Shown piece by piece: positions 6,488 to 13,260 of a stretch of 13,260 nucleotides of DNA. A model generated the notes under the pieces. That model was not told the DNA's origin. It did no database searches and saw only the letters and a program-made list of their open reading frames with translations. The translations under genes and the position numbers were made by a program. The stretch comes from Balneolales bacterium. Its GTDB lineage: Bacteria; Bacteroidota; Rhodothermia; Balneolales; Natronogracilivirgulaceae. The stretch's first letter is position 1. Each line of letters begins with the position of its first letter. The stretch lies in the NCBI GenBank assembly GCA_007127695.1, contig SKYW01000173.1, positions 1 through 13,260 of the forward strand, read 5' to 3'.

Positions 6488-6568
6488 GTGGTGTTCTGTT
6501 GGATGTGAATGGTGTTTTGATGAGCGTGACAGATGTTTAGAAGTAACTGAGTGGTGTTCCGGCCTGTT
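6485..6568. repeat. Degenerate 21-bp-phased repeat, four units
   Basis: TGA(G/A)TGGTGTT occurs at 6485, 6506 and 6548, and a weaker version (TGACAGATGTT) occurs at 6527, so four units are spaced by exactly 21 bp. The first begins at the stop codon of the GlsB-type gene and the last ends about 70-80 bp before the serine hydrolase. Otherwise the 151-bp gap (6488-6638) holds no gene. Confidence 0.5.
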
Positions 6569-6638
6569 GGTCCGTGAGCGTCTCCGGGATGGGCTGGTCG
6601 TAACAATCGTTTCCTGAAATCATTGACAGTGAGGGGAT

Positions 6639-8663
6639 ATGAAAGGCCATGGTCTGTTGGGCATTCTCGGTTTGGGCCTGTTGTGGATCGGTCTGGCGGT
6701 TCACGTTGCGGAAGCTCGTGCTTACGAAAATGCTGCCGCGAATACTTCTGCGAATACTTCCGCAAATACTTCCGCGAATACTTCCGCGAATACTTCCGAA
6801 ATCACGGATGATCAGCCATTGCATGAGCTTCTTGATGCCGAAGCTGCCCGGCTGGTCGCACAGCACAACACGCCGGGAGCGGTGGTCGTGTGGGTGCAGG
6901 ACGGCAATGTGGAGTATCAGCTGTCCCACGGCTATGGGTCGCTGCGGGACCGGGAACCCATCCACCCGGAAACATCTCTGATGCGTATTGGCTCCGTTGC
7001 CAAACCGTTTACCGGGCTTGCGGTGCTTTCGCTGGTGGATGAGGGGTTGCTGGACCTTGACGCCGATGTGAACGGTTATTTCGACCAGCCGCTGATTCCG
7101 GAAACGTTCGACCGTCCGGTCACGCTCAGGCACCTGCTGACGCACACGCCGGGTTTCGATGATTTTTCCATCGGGAAAAGCACCCGTACCCGCGAGGAGC
7201 TTCCCCCGCTGTCGGAGAGTGTGCACAATTTGCTTCCACGCCGGATAGCGCCGCCGGGTGTATTTGTTTCGTATTCGAACTACGGCGTATTGCTGGCCGG
7301 GTATCTGGTGGAACAGGCAGGAGGCGCGGGGTTCAATACGGTGATCACGGATCGCATTTTTACGCCACTGCAGATGAGCGACACTACGTATGAACCCTGG
7401 GACCAGATGCTGGATCGCGTGGTTGACGGGTATTTCAGGGTGGGAGGTGAATTCACGGAGGTGCCGTTCGACTATGTGAAGGATGGGCCGGCTGGACAGA
7501 TGCTCACAACCGTGGCCGATATGACCCGGTTTATGGAGTTTGTCACGACTCCCGGTCCGCTGCCGGACGAGCAGCAGGCTTTGAAAGAGCAGTTTCTGTG
7601 GGCAAGCCAGATCCAGTATACCCATCACCCGAAGCTTCAGGATGGTATGGGATTTTTGTGGACGGTCATGGAGTGGAACGGTCACCAGGTCGTGGCCCAT
7701 GACGGCGGGTATCCCGGTCTTATGGCACGGTTGATGATTTTTCCCCGACATAATGCGGCCCTGTTCGTATTCACCAACACGATGAACTCCTGGTTTATTT
7801 CTGATGTGACCGGCATGATGGTGGATGCGTTTTTGCCGGATGCTCCGGCGGCACCGCCTGACCCCGCAGTACCGCCTGACCCGGCGACTCCGTCTGCCCC
7901 GGCAGCAACAGAGCCGGCCGAGCATTTCGATGATGGTCGTTCTTTACGCGATTTTGCAGGACATTTTCGCGACACCCGTTACAGCCGCGATTCCATGTCC
8001 AAAATAGCCCTAATGATGGGCATGGTCGGGGAAATGTCCCTCTGGATCACGGATGACGGATATCTGGGCATGCCGGACCACACCGGCGCCACGCGACGTC
8101 TTGTGCGTGTTGATACGCTGCTGTTCGCATCCATCGACGACGATTACCACCTTGCTTTCCGTGAAGAGGGTGGACAGATCACGCATGCGTTCACTTCCGG
8201 CAGGGCTTCGCTGGAGCGCATCCGCAGCTGGGAGAGGGCCTCCTTACAGACCTTGTTCCTGATACTGGCCTTGCTGGTCTTCATCGGCATCATTCTGTTT
8301 TTCATGATCCGATTGCCGGTGCGTGTGCTACGCAAACAGGATGCCCGCCTTGGAGGTGTCGCGATGCTGGTCCTGACGGCATCAGGGGTCTACGTGCTTC
8401 AAATGCTGTTGCTGTTCTTCGGCGGGCTTTCGATTCCCGTATACGAACTGTTTTCCGGATTTGCCTACGGGGTGCCCGGTGTGTTTTACGTGGCCAACCT
8501 GTTGCCCTGGGCGGGACTGATTCTTACCGTGGCACTGGTGTTCATTCTGATAAGGTCCGGCAGAAGCACTGTTTCCACTGTTCCCCCTGCTCTCTTTGTG
8601 CTGCTTTCGTTTGCTTATCTGGCCGCGTTGCAGTACTGGAACCTGTGCGGCTGGCATTTCTGA
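6639..8663 (+). CDS. Exported serine hydrolase (beta-lactamase class C fold) with C-terminal membrane domain
   Basis: The 674-residue protein has a signal peptide (about 1-25, VAEA cleavage region). Next comes an ANTS repeat linker (34-53) and a PF00144-type serine hydrolase domain (about 60-400). The catalytic motifs are SVAK at 119-122, YSN at 212-214 and HDGG at 354-357 replacing KTG; VTLRHLLTHTPGF at 161-173 is typical. A proline-rich linker (about 400-427), a DUF3471-like soluble segment (about 431-520) and four membrane helices (about 537-558, 572-594, 616-637, 648-666) complete it. Such proteins act on D-amino-acid peptides or esters outside the membrane; the substrate is unknown. GAGGGG lies only two bases before the ATG, an unusually short spacing, but a stop codon just upstream rules out an earlier start. 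A terminator-like hairpin overlaps the end. Confidence 0.88.
   Translation: MKGHGLLGILGLGLLWIGLAVHVAEARAYENAAANTSANTSANTSANTSANTSEITDDQPLHELLDAEAARLVAQHNTPGAVVVWVQDGNVEYQLSHGYGSLRDREPIHPETSLMRIGSVAKPFTGLAVLSLVDEGLLDLDADVNGYFDQPLIPETFDRPVTLRHLLTHTPGFDDFSIGKSTRTREELPPLSESVHNLLPRRIAPPGVFVSYSNYGVLLAGYLVEQAGGAGFNTVITDRIFTPLQMSDTTYEPWDQMLDRVVDGYFRVGGEFTEVPFDYVKDGPAGQMLTTVADMTRFMEFVTTPGPLPDEQQALKEQFLWASQIQYTHHPKLQDGMGFLWTVMEWNGHQVVAHDGGYPGLMARLMIFPRHNAALFVFTNTMNSWFISDVTGMMVDAFLPDAPAAPPDPAVPPDPATPSAPAATEPAEHFDDGRSLRDFAGHFRDTRYSRDSMSKIALMMGMVGEMSLWITDDGYLGMPDHTGATRRLVRVDTLLFASIDDDYHLAFREEGGQITHAFTSGRASLERIRSWERASLQTLFLILALLVFIGIILFFMIRLPVRVLRKQDARLGGVAMLVLTASGVYVLQMLLLFFGGLSIPVYELFSGFAYGVPGVFYVANLLPWAGLILTVALVFILIRSGRSTVSTVPPALFVLLSFAYLAALQYWNLCGWHF
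6738..6797 (+). repeat. 12-bp minisatellite, five in-frame copies (ANTS)
   Basis: Five consecutive copies of GCGAATACTTCC (two of them with one change each) encode Ala-Asn-Thr-Ser five times, directly after the signal peptide of the serine hydrolase. Copy-number changes would keep the reading frame and only alter linker length. Confidence 0.95.
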
Positions 8664-8677
8664 GGAGCCGCTATTTT
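8647..8677 (+). terminator. Probable intrinsic terminator of the serine hydrolase gene
   Basis: GCGGCT (8647-8652) pairs with AGCCGC (8666-8671) around a 13-base loop containing the stop codon, followed by TATTTT. It lies at the boundary with the convergent 71-residue gene. Confidence 0.5.
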
Positions 8678-8892
8678 CATGAATTCAGGACCTTGTCCCG
8701 CTCAAGAAGGTGGGGGCTGGACCGGAAGAGGGCATAGGCAAGGCTGATTACAGCGTAAATGCCAAAGCGGGATGCCTCAAGGGTTACGGCCGTTCCGGAA
8801 TCACTCATAAGGCCGAAGAGCCATTCAAACAGGAAGTGGACAGCGGTGATGCCGCCAAGAAACCAGAATGTGCGGTCAAGAATATTTTTCAT
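8677..8892 (-). CDS. Small two-helix membrane protein, unknown function
   Basis: The 71-residue frame starts MKNILDRTFWFLGG and has two hydrophobic segments (about 8-28 and 43-58), followed by a charged tail ending HLLERDKVLNS. Its codon use looks like that of neighbouring genes, and it fits exactly between the convergent serine hydrolase and the outer-membrane protein gene, which supports a real gene. I see no Shine-Dalgarno, only an A-rich stretch before the ATG, and I do not recognise a family. It lies 129 bp downstream of the outer-membrane protein gene on the same strand and could be co-transcribed with it. The gap holds an imperfect inverted repeat (8938-8956) without a T-run. Confidence 0.55.
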   Translation of the reverse strand: MKNILDRTFWFLGGITAVHFLFEWLFGLMSDSGTAVTLEASRFGIYAVISLAYALFRSSPHLLERDKVLNS

Positions 8893-9021
8893 GTTTTTAA
8901 ATCAATTTCGATTCATATGGTCAGAATGATCTCCCATGGCAGGATATAATCTTGCCCCTGTGTGTCAACCGGAGGCTGCCATGTTCGTTTCATGTTCTTC
9001 AAAAATGACGGAGTGTTTAAT

Positions 9022-11703
9022 CTAGATCTTGAATTCGATTTGTGCGTAGAAGGTCAGGTCGTAATCCAGGCCGACCGGGTACAGGAAATATCCCTGGTCA
9101 AGCAGATTGGTGCCACGGAAAGAGATGCGCAGGCGATTGTCCCACAGGGATTTCCCTACAGCGGCATCCAGGTTCGCAAACGGACCGGTAGTGTTGCTGT
9201 AAGTATAAAATACCAGCTCATTGATATCGGTATAGGTCTGACCGTCAACCAGATCATACTCCTGCCATGTCACGGATGTCTGCGCACGCACATCCACCCG
9301 GAAATCGAGTCCCGGAACGGGGCTCCACGTGCTGCCCAGCGTGATCCGGTGCCGTGGGAACAGGTCGAAACCGGCAGGGTCGCCGCCTGAGATCTCATAT
9401 TGATACCGGTAGGAAAGCTGGTGGCGGAAGGCATCAAATGAACGATCGGCAAGCGTAACGGTGAGGCCGGCGATAACCGGGGATTGGTCATCAGAAAAGG
9501 TGACCGGGTGTGTGAACCATTGAAAATTGGGTACCATTTGGTACGGGTGGTGGCTGTAAAAGTAATTTTTGTGCTTTGTCAGGGAGAGATCGGCACCAAG
9601 ATCGGTCGCCACGCCCAGCCGGGTCGACAGTCCCAGCGATCCGTAAAGCATCTGTTCGGTTTCGGGTCCAAAGAATCGCGTGAGGGGATCGAATACCCTT
9701 TCTGTCACTCTTTGGCGCATCCAGATATCCGGATGCTCGCGCCGCAGCATATCCTGCCAGACCAAGCGTCCGGTCAGCTGCAGGTCGGGATGGATGTGCA
9801 CCTGGTGTTCCATTCCCAAACGGAAGCCTGTTATCGAGAAGTCGGTCTGCATGCCGGCCTGGACTCCGACGCGGTAAGAAGGCAGCAGTGCCAGCCATCC
9901 ATTCACAAAAAGGTCCGTGACACTGAAGGATTCTCCCTGTTGCCCCCAGTCAGCATCACGAAAAAACATGTGTGAAATCCCGGCGTTGTAGCTGATCGGG
10001 CTGGACCGTGAGCTGAGTATGACGCGGTTTCGGATGGTCTGGACAGGCGCGTCAAAGTCGATGCCGTAGCGGTTGCGCCTGTGCCGGGCGGTGCGGCTGT
10101 TGAGCGACGACTGCCACTGCAGCTGATGGCGTTCCGTGATGTCGGCGCTGCCGGACCATCCCGCGTGGTAAAAATTCCACCGCACCGGGATTTCCCGCCC
10201 GACAAGGTAGAAATAGTAGAAATCGTCAAAGCGGGTAACGGATGTGAACAGATGGTGACGGAAGCGGCCGCGGTCGGATCCGGCCTGCAGGAACGATGTC
10301 ACGGCCCGGTTGACCGCGTCATGATACACACCCTCACCGGTGACGCGCATCAGCTTGATGCGCCGCTCGATGGGCGTGTCGGTGCTTTTATGCTCCTGGT
10401 AGCGGATTCCGCCGCGCACAAAATGGTTTCCGGACCGGTACCCGGCGCTCAGTTCGTAATCCGGGCCGCTCCGCTCCTCGTTGGGTGTGCGCAGGTCGGT
10501 GAACTCGAACGGACCCGGATCGTTGATCTCGTTGCCGGCCATGATCCTGGCGCGGACAGTAACGCCGTCCATTCGCTCGCGTCGGGTGGTAATGCTCATG
10601 ATGCCACCGGCCGACCATATCCCGTCCACGTACCCCGGCCGCGAAATGAAGGTGACTTTCTCGACATCCACAAGATTTACAGGAAGCAGGTTAATGGACT
10701 GAAAATCAATGAAATTCAGGTCAAACTCCTGTCCGTCGACCATGATTTTCCAGGTCGGACGTTTCCATCCGGATAGGCCGGCCGGGGCGACGAACGTATC
10801 AAAACCATTGACACTTTTGAAGTGCCAATCGCTTACAAGGCCAAAAAGATCACTGAGCCGCGTCAGGGAGGCGGCCTCGATCATTTCACGCGTTATGGCG
10901 GATTCACCCGGATGAATTTGAGGTCCGCGGGATGTGCTGGGATCGGAGTTCCCGTTTGCCGGGGGAGTAGAACTGGCGGATGGTCCGGTAGATGTCGTTC
11001 CGGATATGCCAGGAGCGTGACCGGTGGCCGTGTCATCCCGAAATGCAATATCGGATGAACGGTAATTCAGGAAACTTCGAAGAGGCCGGGGAGTGGGGAA
11101 CCGGAATCCGGTACCGAAGGAAACGTATGTGAGGTCAAGCCGGTGATAGGTGAAAACACGTTTGTGCTCTGCCCGTGCGGCAAGATACCAGTCCGGGTGG
11201 ATGTGGTATCGCAGCTCAGCGGCGGGAGCGATGAAAAATTCGCTTTCCAGTCCGCTGAACGGGGAGCCGGATCCGAATTGCATGTAGCCCATCCCAAACC
11301 GGAACGCGGCCAGGCCGGACAGTCGCTCAGTCATTTCGCGACGCAAGCCCCATCCAAGAGCGGTTGTGGCCATGAAGAAATCGGGTTGGGCTTCACCCGG
11401 TGCAGAAAACGAATAAAAACCGGCTTCGGCCTCGATCTCCCCGAAATAGAAGGGCATGGCCCAGCGGATCGCCAGGCCCGGCTGCGCCTTCCAGTAGCGA
11501 TGAAACCGGGTGTCATTGATGTTGGATGCGAGATTCAGGCTGATTGCCGAGTGAGACCATGGCATCGGGGAACTTGTCTGCAGCAGCTCGGTTTCCTGCG
11601 GCTGCCCGTGCGGGCCGGTCATGGATTGCGCAGTGGCAGGAGGCCATGCCAGCATCATTGCCAGTCCGATAGCCGAAATTGAGCGCAGCAGGTAATGCAA
11701 CAT
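9022..11703 (-). CDS. TonB-receptor-type outer-membrane protein with extra N-terminal barrel
   Basis: The 893-residue protein has a signal peptide (about 1-25, ending PATAQ). Residues 49-203 then form about eight alternating amphipathic strands (for example GLAIRWAMPFYF, LAAFRFGMGYMQF, SFGTGFRF), resembling a small eight-strand outer-membrane barrel. A Ser/Thr/Pro/Gly linker follows (about 226-262). Residues 266-377 fit a TonB plug: ITREMIEAASLTRLSDLFGL, KIMVDGQEFD, DVEKVTFISRPGYVDGIWSAGGIMSITTRR. The rest (about 378-893) is a strand-rich barrel with RISFRGTNLLDQGYFLYPVG near the end and C-terminal YAQIEFKI. TonB receptors import siderophores, vitamins or glycans across the outer membrane; the ligand is unknown. 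No TonB box is evident, and there is no SusC-type N-terminal carboxypeptidase-like domain or SusD partner. No ribosome site is seen before the ATG. Confidence 0.8.
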   Translation of the reverse strand: MLHYLLRSISAIGLAMMLAWPPATAQSMTGPHGQPQETELLQTSSPMPWSHSAISLNLASNINDTRFHRYWKAQPGLAIRWAMPFYFGEIEAEAGFYSFSAPGEAQPDFFMATTALGWGLRREMTERLSGLAAFRFGMGYMQFGSGSPFSGLESEFFIAPAAELRYHIHPDWYLAARAEHKRVFTYHRLDLTYVSFGTGFRFPTPRPLRSFLNYRSSDIAFRDDTATGHAPGISGTTSTGPSASSTPPANGNSDPSTSRGPQIHPGESAITREMIEAASLTRLSDLFGLVSDWHFKSVNGFDTFVAPAGLSGWKRPTWKIMVDGQEFDLNFIDFQSINLLPVNLVDVEKVTFISRPGYVDGIWSAGGIMSITTRRERMDGVTVRARIMAGNEINDPGPFEFTDLRTPNEERSGPDYELSAGYRSGNHFVRGGIRYQEHKSTDTPIERRIKLMRVTGEGVYHDAVNRAVTSFLQAGSDRGRFRHHLFTSVTRFDDFYYFYLVGREIPVRWNFYHAGWSGSADITERHQLQWQSSLNSRTARHRRNRYGIDFDAPVQTIRNRVILSSRSSPISYNAGISHMFFRDADWGQQGESFSVTDLFVNGWLALLPSYRVGVQAGMQTDFSITGFRLGMEHQVHIHPDLQLTGRLVWQDMLRREHPDIWMRQRVTERVFDPLTRFFGPETEQMLYGSLGLSTRLGVATDLGADLSLTKHKNYFYSHHPYQMVPNFQWFTHPVTFSDDQSPVIAGLTVTLADRSFDAFRHQLSYRYQYEISGGDPAGFDLFPRHRITLGSTWSPVPGLDFRVDVRAQTSVTWQEYDLVDGQTYTDINELVFYTYSNTTGPFANLDAAVGKSLWDNRLRISFRGTNLLDQGYFLYPVGLDYDLTFYAQIEFKI

Positions 11704-11955
11704 ATTATGCAGACAACATTATCGGCAACACATGGCGGACTTCAATGGCTGTGGAATAGCGGCTCATCCGGCTTTTCATGAACATCCTCATGGTTTATGG
11801 TGGAAGGAGATCCGGGCTGGTCAAGCAAATTGTCAGAGATTTTCTGCGGCCGGGCCATTCCTGTGATCATCACCACAAAGGTAAGGTTCTGCGAGAAAAA
11901 AAGGGAAAAAATTCCCCGCTGTCATCATATATATATAATTTTTCAGGAATTTAAT

Positions 11956-12045
11956 ATGCAGCTTCGTTACATTATATTCATGTTGCTTTGGGTAACGTCG
12001 CGTAATATCAAAAAAAACAAGGGGTCGATCAGGGTCGGGCAGTAG
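11956..12045 (+). CDS. Possible 29-residue peptide
   Basis: ATG at 11956 is preceded by AGGAA seven bases upstream (11945-11949). The frame encodes a hydrophobic N-terminus (MQLRYIIFMLLWV) and a basic tail (RNIKKNKGSIRVGQ), ending TAG at 12043-12045. It could be a small membrane peptide or an upstream leader of the DUF805 gene. There is no family match and chance occurrence is quite possible. Confidence 0.2.
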   Translation: MQLRYIIFMLLWVTSRNIKKNKGSIRVGQ

Positions 12046-12087
12046 TGTATGCCCAGTCATCTGAAAACCGAACAGTGCAGCAGAATT

Positions 12088-12092
12088 GGAGG
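12088..12092 (+). promoter_or_regulatory. Ribosome site that fixes the DUF805 start
   Basis: GGAGG ends four bases before the ATG at 12097. It selects this start over the in-frame ATG at 12049. Confidence 0.65.
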
Positions 12093-12096
12093 TCGC

Positions 12097-12450
12097 ATGC
12101 ATTGGTATCTGGAGGTATTAAGGCAGTATGCCGATTTTGGGGGTCGCTCGCGAAGAACGGAGTTCTGGACGTTCATGCTGTTTCATCTGATTATTTTGCT
12201 GGTTCTGAGGATCATTGACGGACTTACCGGCACTTCCGGCTTGATTTCATCCATCTATGTCCTTGGTCTGCTGGTTCCCATGATTGCTGTCTCCGTGCGA
12301 CGTCTGCATGATACTGACCGCAGCGGCTGGTGGCTGCTGGCTGTCTTTTTTCCGTTTCTGGGCGTCATCGTGCTGCTGCTCTTCATGGCCCAGGAAAGCG
12401 ATGCCAAATCCAATGAATACGGTCCCAGTCCCAAGCAGGCGATACTTTAG
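12097..12450 (+). CDS. DUF805 family membrane protein
   Basis: From the ATG at 12097 the protein has 117 residues and begins MHWYLEVLRQYADFGGRSRRTEFW, which is the usual DUF805 N-terminus. An upstream in-frame ATG (12049) would add 16 unrelated residues. Three hydrophobic segments (about 23-41, 48-66, 78-97) enclose the second signature VRRLHDTDRSGWW (67-79), and the tail ends NEYGPSP. DUF805 proteins (such as YhaH) are small inner-membrane proteins without an established activity. A hairpin followed by TTTT lies just past the stop. Confidence 0.9.
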   Translation: MHWYLEVLRQYADFGGRSRRTEFWTFMLFHLIILLVLRIIDGLTGTSGLISSIYVLGLLVPMIAVSVRRLHDTDRSGWWLLAVFFPFLGVIVLLLFMAQESDAKSNEYGPSPKQAIL

Positions 12451-12459
12451 CTTTCCGTA

Positions 12460-12494
12460 ATATGGCATGGTTTTTAGCACATGGCCCGTATTTT
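12460..12494 (+). terminator. Terminator-like hairpin after the DUF805 gene
   Basis: ATATGG (12460-12465) pairs with CCGTAT (12486-12491, one G-U pair), and an inner CATG pairs with CATG (12466-12469, 12480-12483) with a two-base bulge. A short T-run (12491-12494) follows. It begins ten bases past the stop codon. Confidence 0.4.
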
Positions 12495-12557
12495 AAGGTC
12501 GAAGTTTTATTGATGCACAACCTGACCTTCTCAAAACAGGAATAAATATCTGTCATC

Positions 12558-13044
12558 ATGCTGCACTTGCTGTCCCTTTTGTTCCTGCTTCAGTGGCGGC
12601 TTCTGGAGGGATTCAGTATGGGTGGATACGGTGCGGCGCGACTCGGCTTGACTTACTATGATCGCTTCGCCGGTTTTTCCATGCTTGGCGCCGGACCCTT
12701 GCAGCTTGATTTTGTCAATTACCCGCATGCCCGCACTTCCCCGGAGCAGAGGCAGCAAATTTTTGATGAAGTTTATGGAGGCGATCAGAAATATTTCGAA
12801 GCCATGAGTCCCTGGCGGATTGCCGGAAACCACTATCCGTTATCAGGTTGCTGAAGCCGGTCCGGTAACACTGAATGTGCATGATATCACCGGACGTCTC
12901 ATCACCACTCTTGTGGATGTCCATCAGTTGCCGGGGACTTATTCCATATCCTTCCACCCCGAGCGATTATCATCCGGTCTCTATATCTTGAAAATGACAG
13001 CGGCATCGCATACGCAGACCCGAAAGATGATGCTGGTGAAGTGA
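12558..13044 (+). pseudogene. Remnant of a secreted esterase with T9SS tail, truncated and internally deleted
   Basis: From about 12594 one frame reads WRLLEGFSMGGYGAARLGL, the nucleophile elbow (Ser codon 12615-12617) of an esterase-D-type alpha/beta hydrolase. It continues through YYDRFAGFSMLGAG to YFEAMSPWRIA, then stops at TGA (12852-12854). The catalytic acid and histidine portion is absent. In a different frame, from about 12823, PETTIRYQVAEAGPVTLNV leads to HDITGRL, LSSGLYILKM and MMLVK with stop 13042-13044, a type IX secretion C-terminal domain that normally follows NPFN. The first half of the esterase, before the elbow, is also missing, and the ATG at 12558 lacks a ribosome site. 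The parts therefore look like debris of one secreted esterase that lost its N-terminus and a middle segment. A sequencing error alone would not explain the missing domains. Confidence 0.75.
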
Positions 13045-13202
13045 CGAGTGTCTGAGACCGGACTGAAGTTGCCAGGCTGACGTGCAAAACGGATGTGAGA
13101 AACATTATATCCGTTCCGGGATGCTGTGTACTTCTGAAATCCGGTCGGTTGTTCTTGGAAAAAAGTAAAAATCCGATAATTTGAAAGTATTGAACCAATT
13201 AT
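13045..13202. other. Convergent intergenic region
   Basis: No gene is supported here. It separates the esterase remnant from the minus-strand gene end at 13203 and contains the hairpin at 13088-13115. Confidence 0.45.
13085..13115 (-). terminator. Possible terminator for the minus-strand gene at the window end
   Basis: AACGGAT (13088-13094) and ATCCGTT (13109-13115) pair exactly. Read on the minus strand the second arm runs into TTTT (13089-13086), with a 14-base loop. It lies about 90 bp beyond the stop codon at 13203-13205. Confidence 0.3.
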
Positions 13203-13260
13203 TTACCGTCTTTCACCGATTACAGACCCGGTTGCAGATCCGAAGGCAGTTCCGGTTGCA
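13203..13260 (-). CDS. C-terminal end of a glycine-zipper-like protein (partial)
   Basis: Read on the minus strand, the window edge continues into ATGTAFGSATGSVIGERR and TAA (13203-13205). Glycine occurs at every fourth residue (GxxxGxxxGxxxG), followed by a basic end, the pattern of glycine-zipper membrane-inserted segments. This also explains the 12-bp periodicity of the DNA at 13223-13260. Only 18 residues are visible, so family and size are unknown, and the reading could be coincidental. Confidence 0.45.
   Translation of the reverse strand, partial: ATGTAFGSATGSVIGERR

Larger units (their letters stand above)
11704..12096. other. Intergenic region, mostly non-coding
   Basis: This gap separates the divergent outer-membrane protein and DUF805 genes. 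It contains an AT-rich tract (about 11930-11960, with repeated TA) and a small dyad GTGAT-C-ATCAC at 11863-11873. A possible 29-residue frame is at 11956-12045. Longer open frames here look random. Confidence 0.5.

Noticed and set aside
6537..7925. 462-codon minus-strand open frame, Arg/His-rich
   Set aside because: It is antisense to the serine hydrolase with its three catalytic motifs, and the Arg/His bias is typical of a shadow frame.
8943..8968. TTGACA / TATATC promoter on the minus strand before the 71-residue gene
   Set aside because: The -35-like hexamer is perfect, but the spacing is about 14 bp and the -10 is poor, so I do not call it.
10081..10776. 231-codon plus-strand open frame
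   Set aside because: It is antisense to the outer-membrane receptor, with no recognisable protein features.
12902..13198. 98-codon minus-strand open frame
   Set aside because: It overlaps the T9SS tail, which has clear family motifs on the plus strand, and has no features of its own.
13180..13260. Plus-strand open frames at the window end (one Pro/Val/Ala-rich without ATG, one from TTG at 13181)
   Set aside because: Neither has a good start or ribosome site; the minus-strand glycine-zipper reading explains the periodicity better.

Overview
The window looks like chromosomal DNA from the Bacteroidota/Balneolota/Rhodothermota side of the FCB group. The main reasons are a type IX secretion (T9SS) C-terminal sorting domain at 12823-13044, a TonB-receptor-type outer-membrane protein, an exported DUF2891 lipoprotein and an amphi-Trp domain protein. 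Base composition is moderately GC-rich with AT-rich intergenic gaps. Some genes have clear GGAGG ribosome sites and others have none. The phylum assignment is inference; no rRNA or marker gene is present.

Layout: (1) 1-257 is the N-terminal part of a DAACS-type dicarboxylate/amino acid:cation symporter on the minus strand. (2) 258-560 is non-coding, with a 34-bp tandem duplication and a perfect dyad. A 28-residue membrane microprotein (561-647) and a GIY-YIG-like protein (701-1243) follow, both with strong ribosome sites. (3) An exported D-aminoacylase-type amidohydrolase (minus, 1221-2852) overlaps the GIY-YIG gene tail to tail and is divergent from a Bcp peroxiredoxin (3069-3518), with a 20-bp dyad between the two. 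(4) A zinc-ribbon membrane protein (3619-4473) converges on an amphi-Trp protein and the DUF2891 lipoprotein (both minus). (5) A GlsB/YeaQ-type small membrane protein and a large secreted/membrane serine hydrolase (6639-8663) follow on the plus strand, separated by a degenerate 21-bp repeat. (6) A 71-residue membrane protein and an 893-residue outer-membrane protein lie on the minus strand. (7) A DUF805 protein, a decayed esterase fused out of frame to a T9SS tail, and the very end of a glycine-zipper-like protein (minus, running off the window) close the region.

Most genes concern the cell envelope: transporter, exported hydrolases, outer-membrane receptor and small membrane proteins. They sit as single genes or pairs in mixed orientation, not as one operon, and I see no phage, IS, CRISPR or tRNA. 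I find no convincing new multi-gene system. The most unusual items are the outer-membrane protein with an apparent eight-strand barrel ahead of a TonB plug and second barrel, the esterase/T9SS deletion remnant, and several short repeats and dyads in the intergenic DNA.
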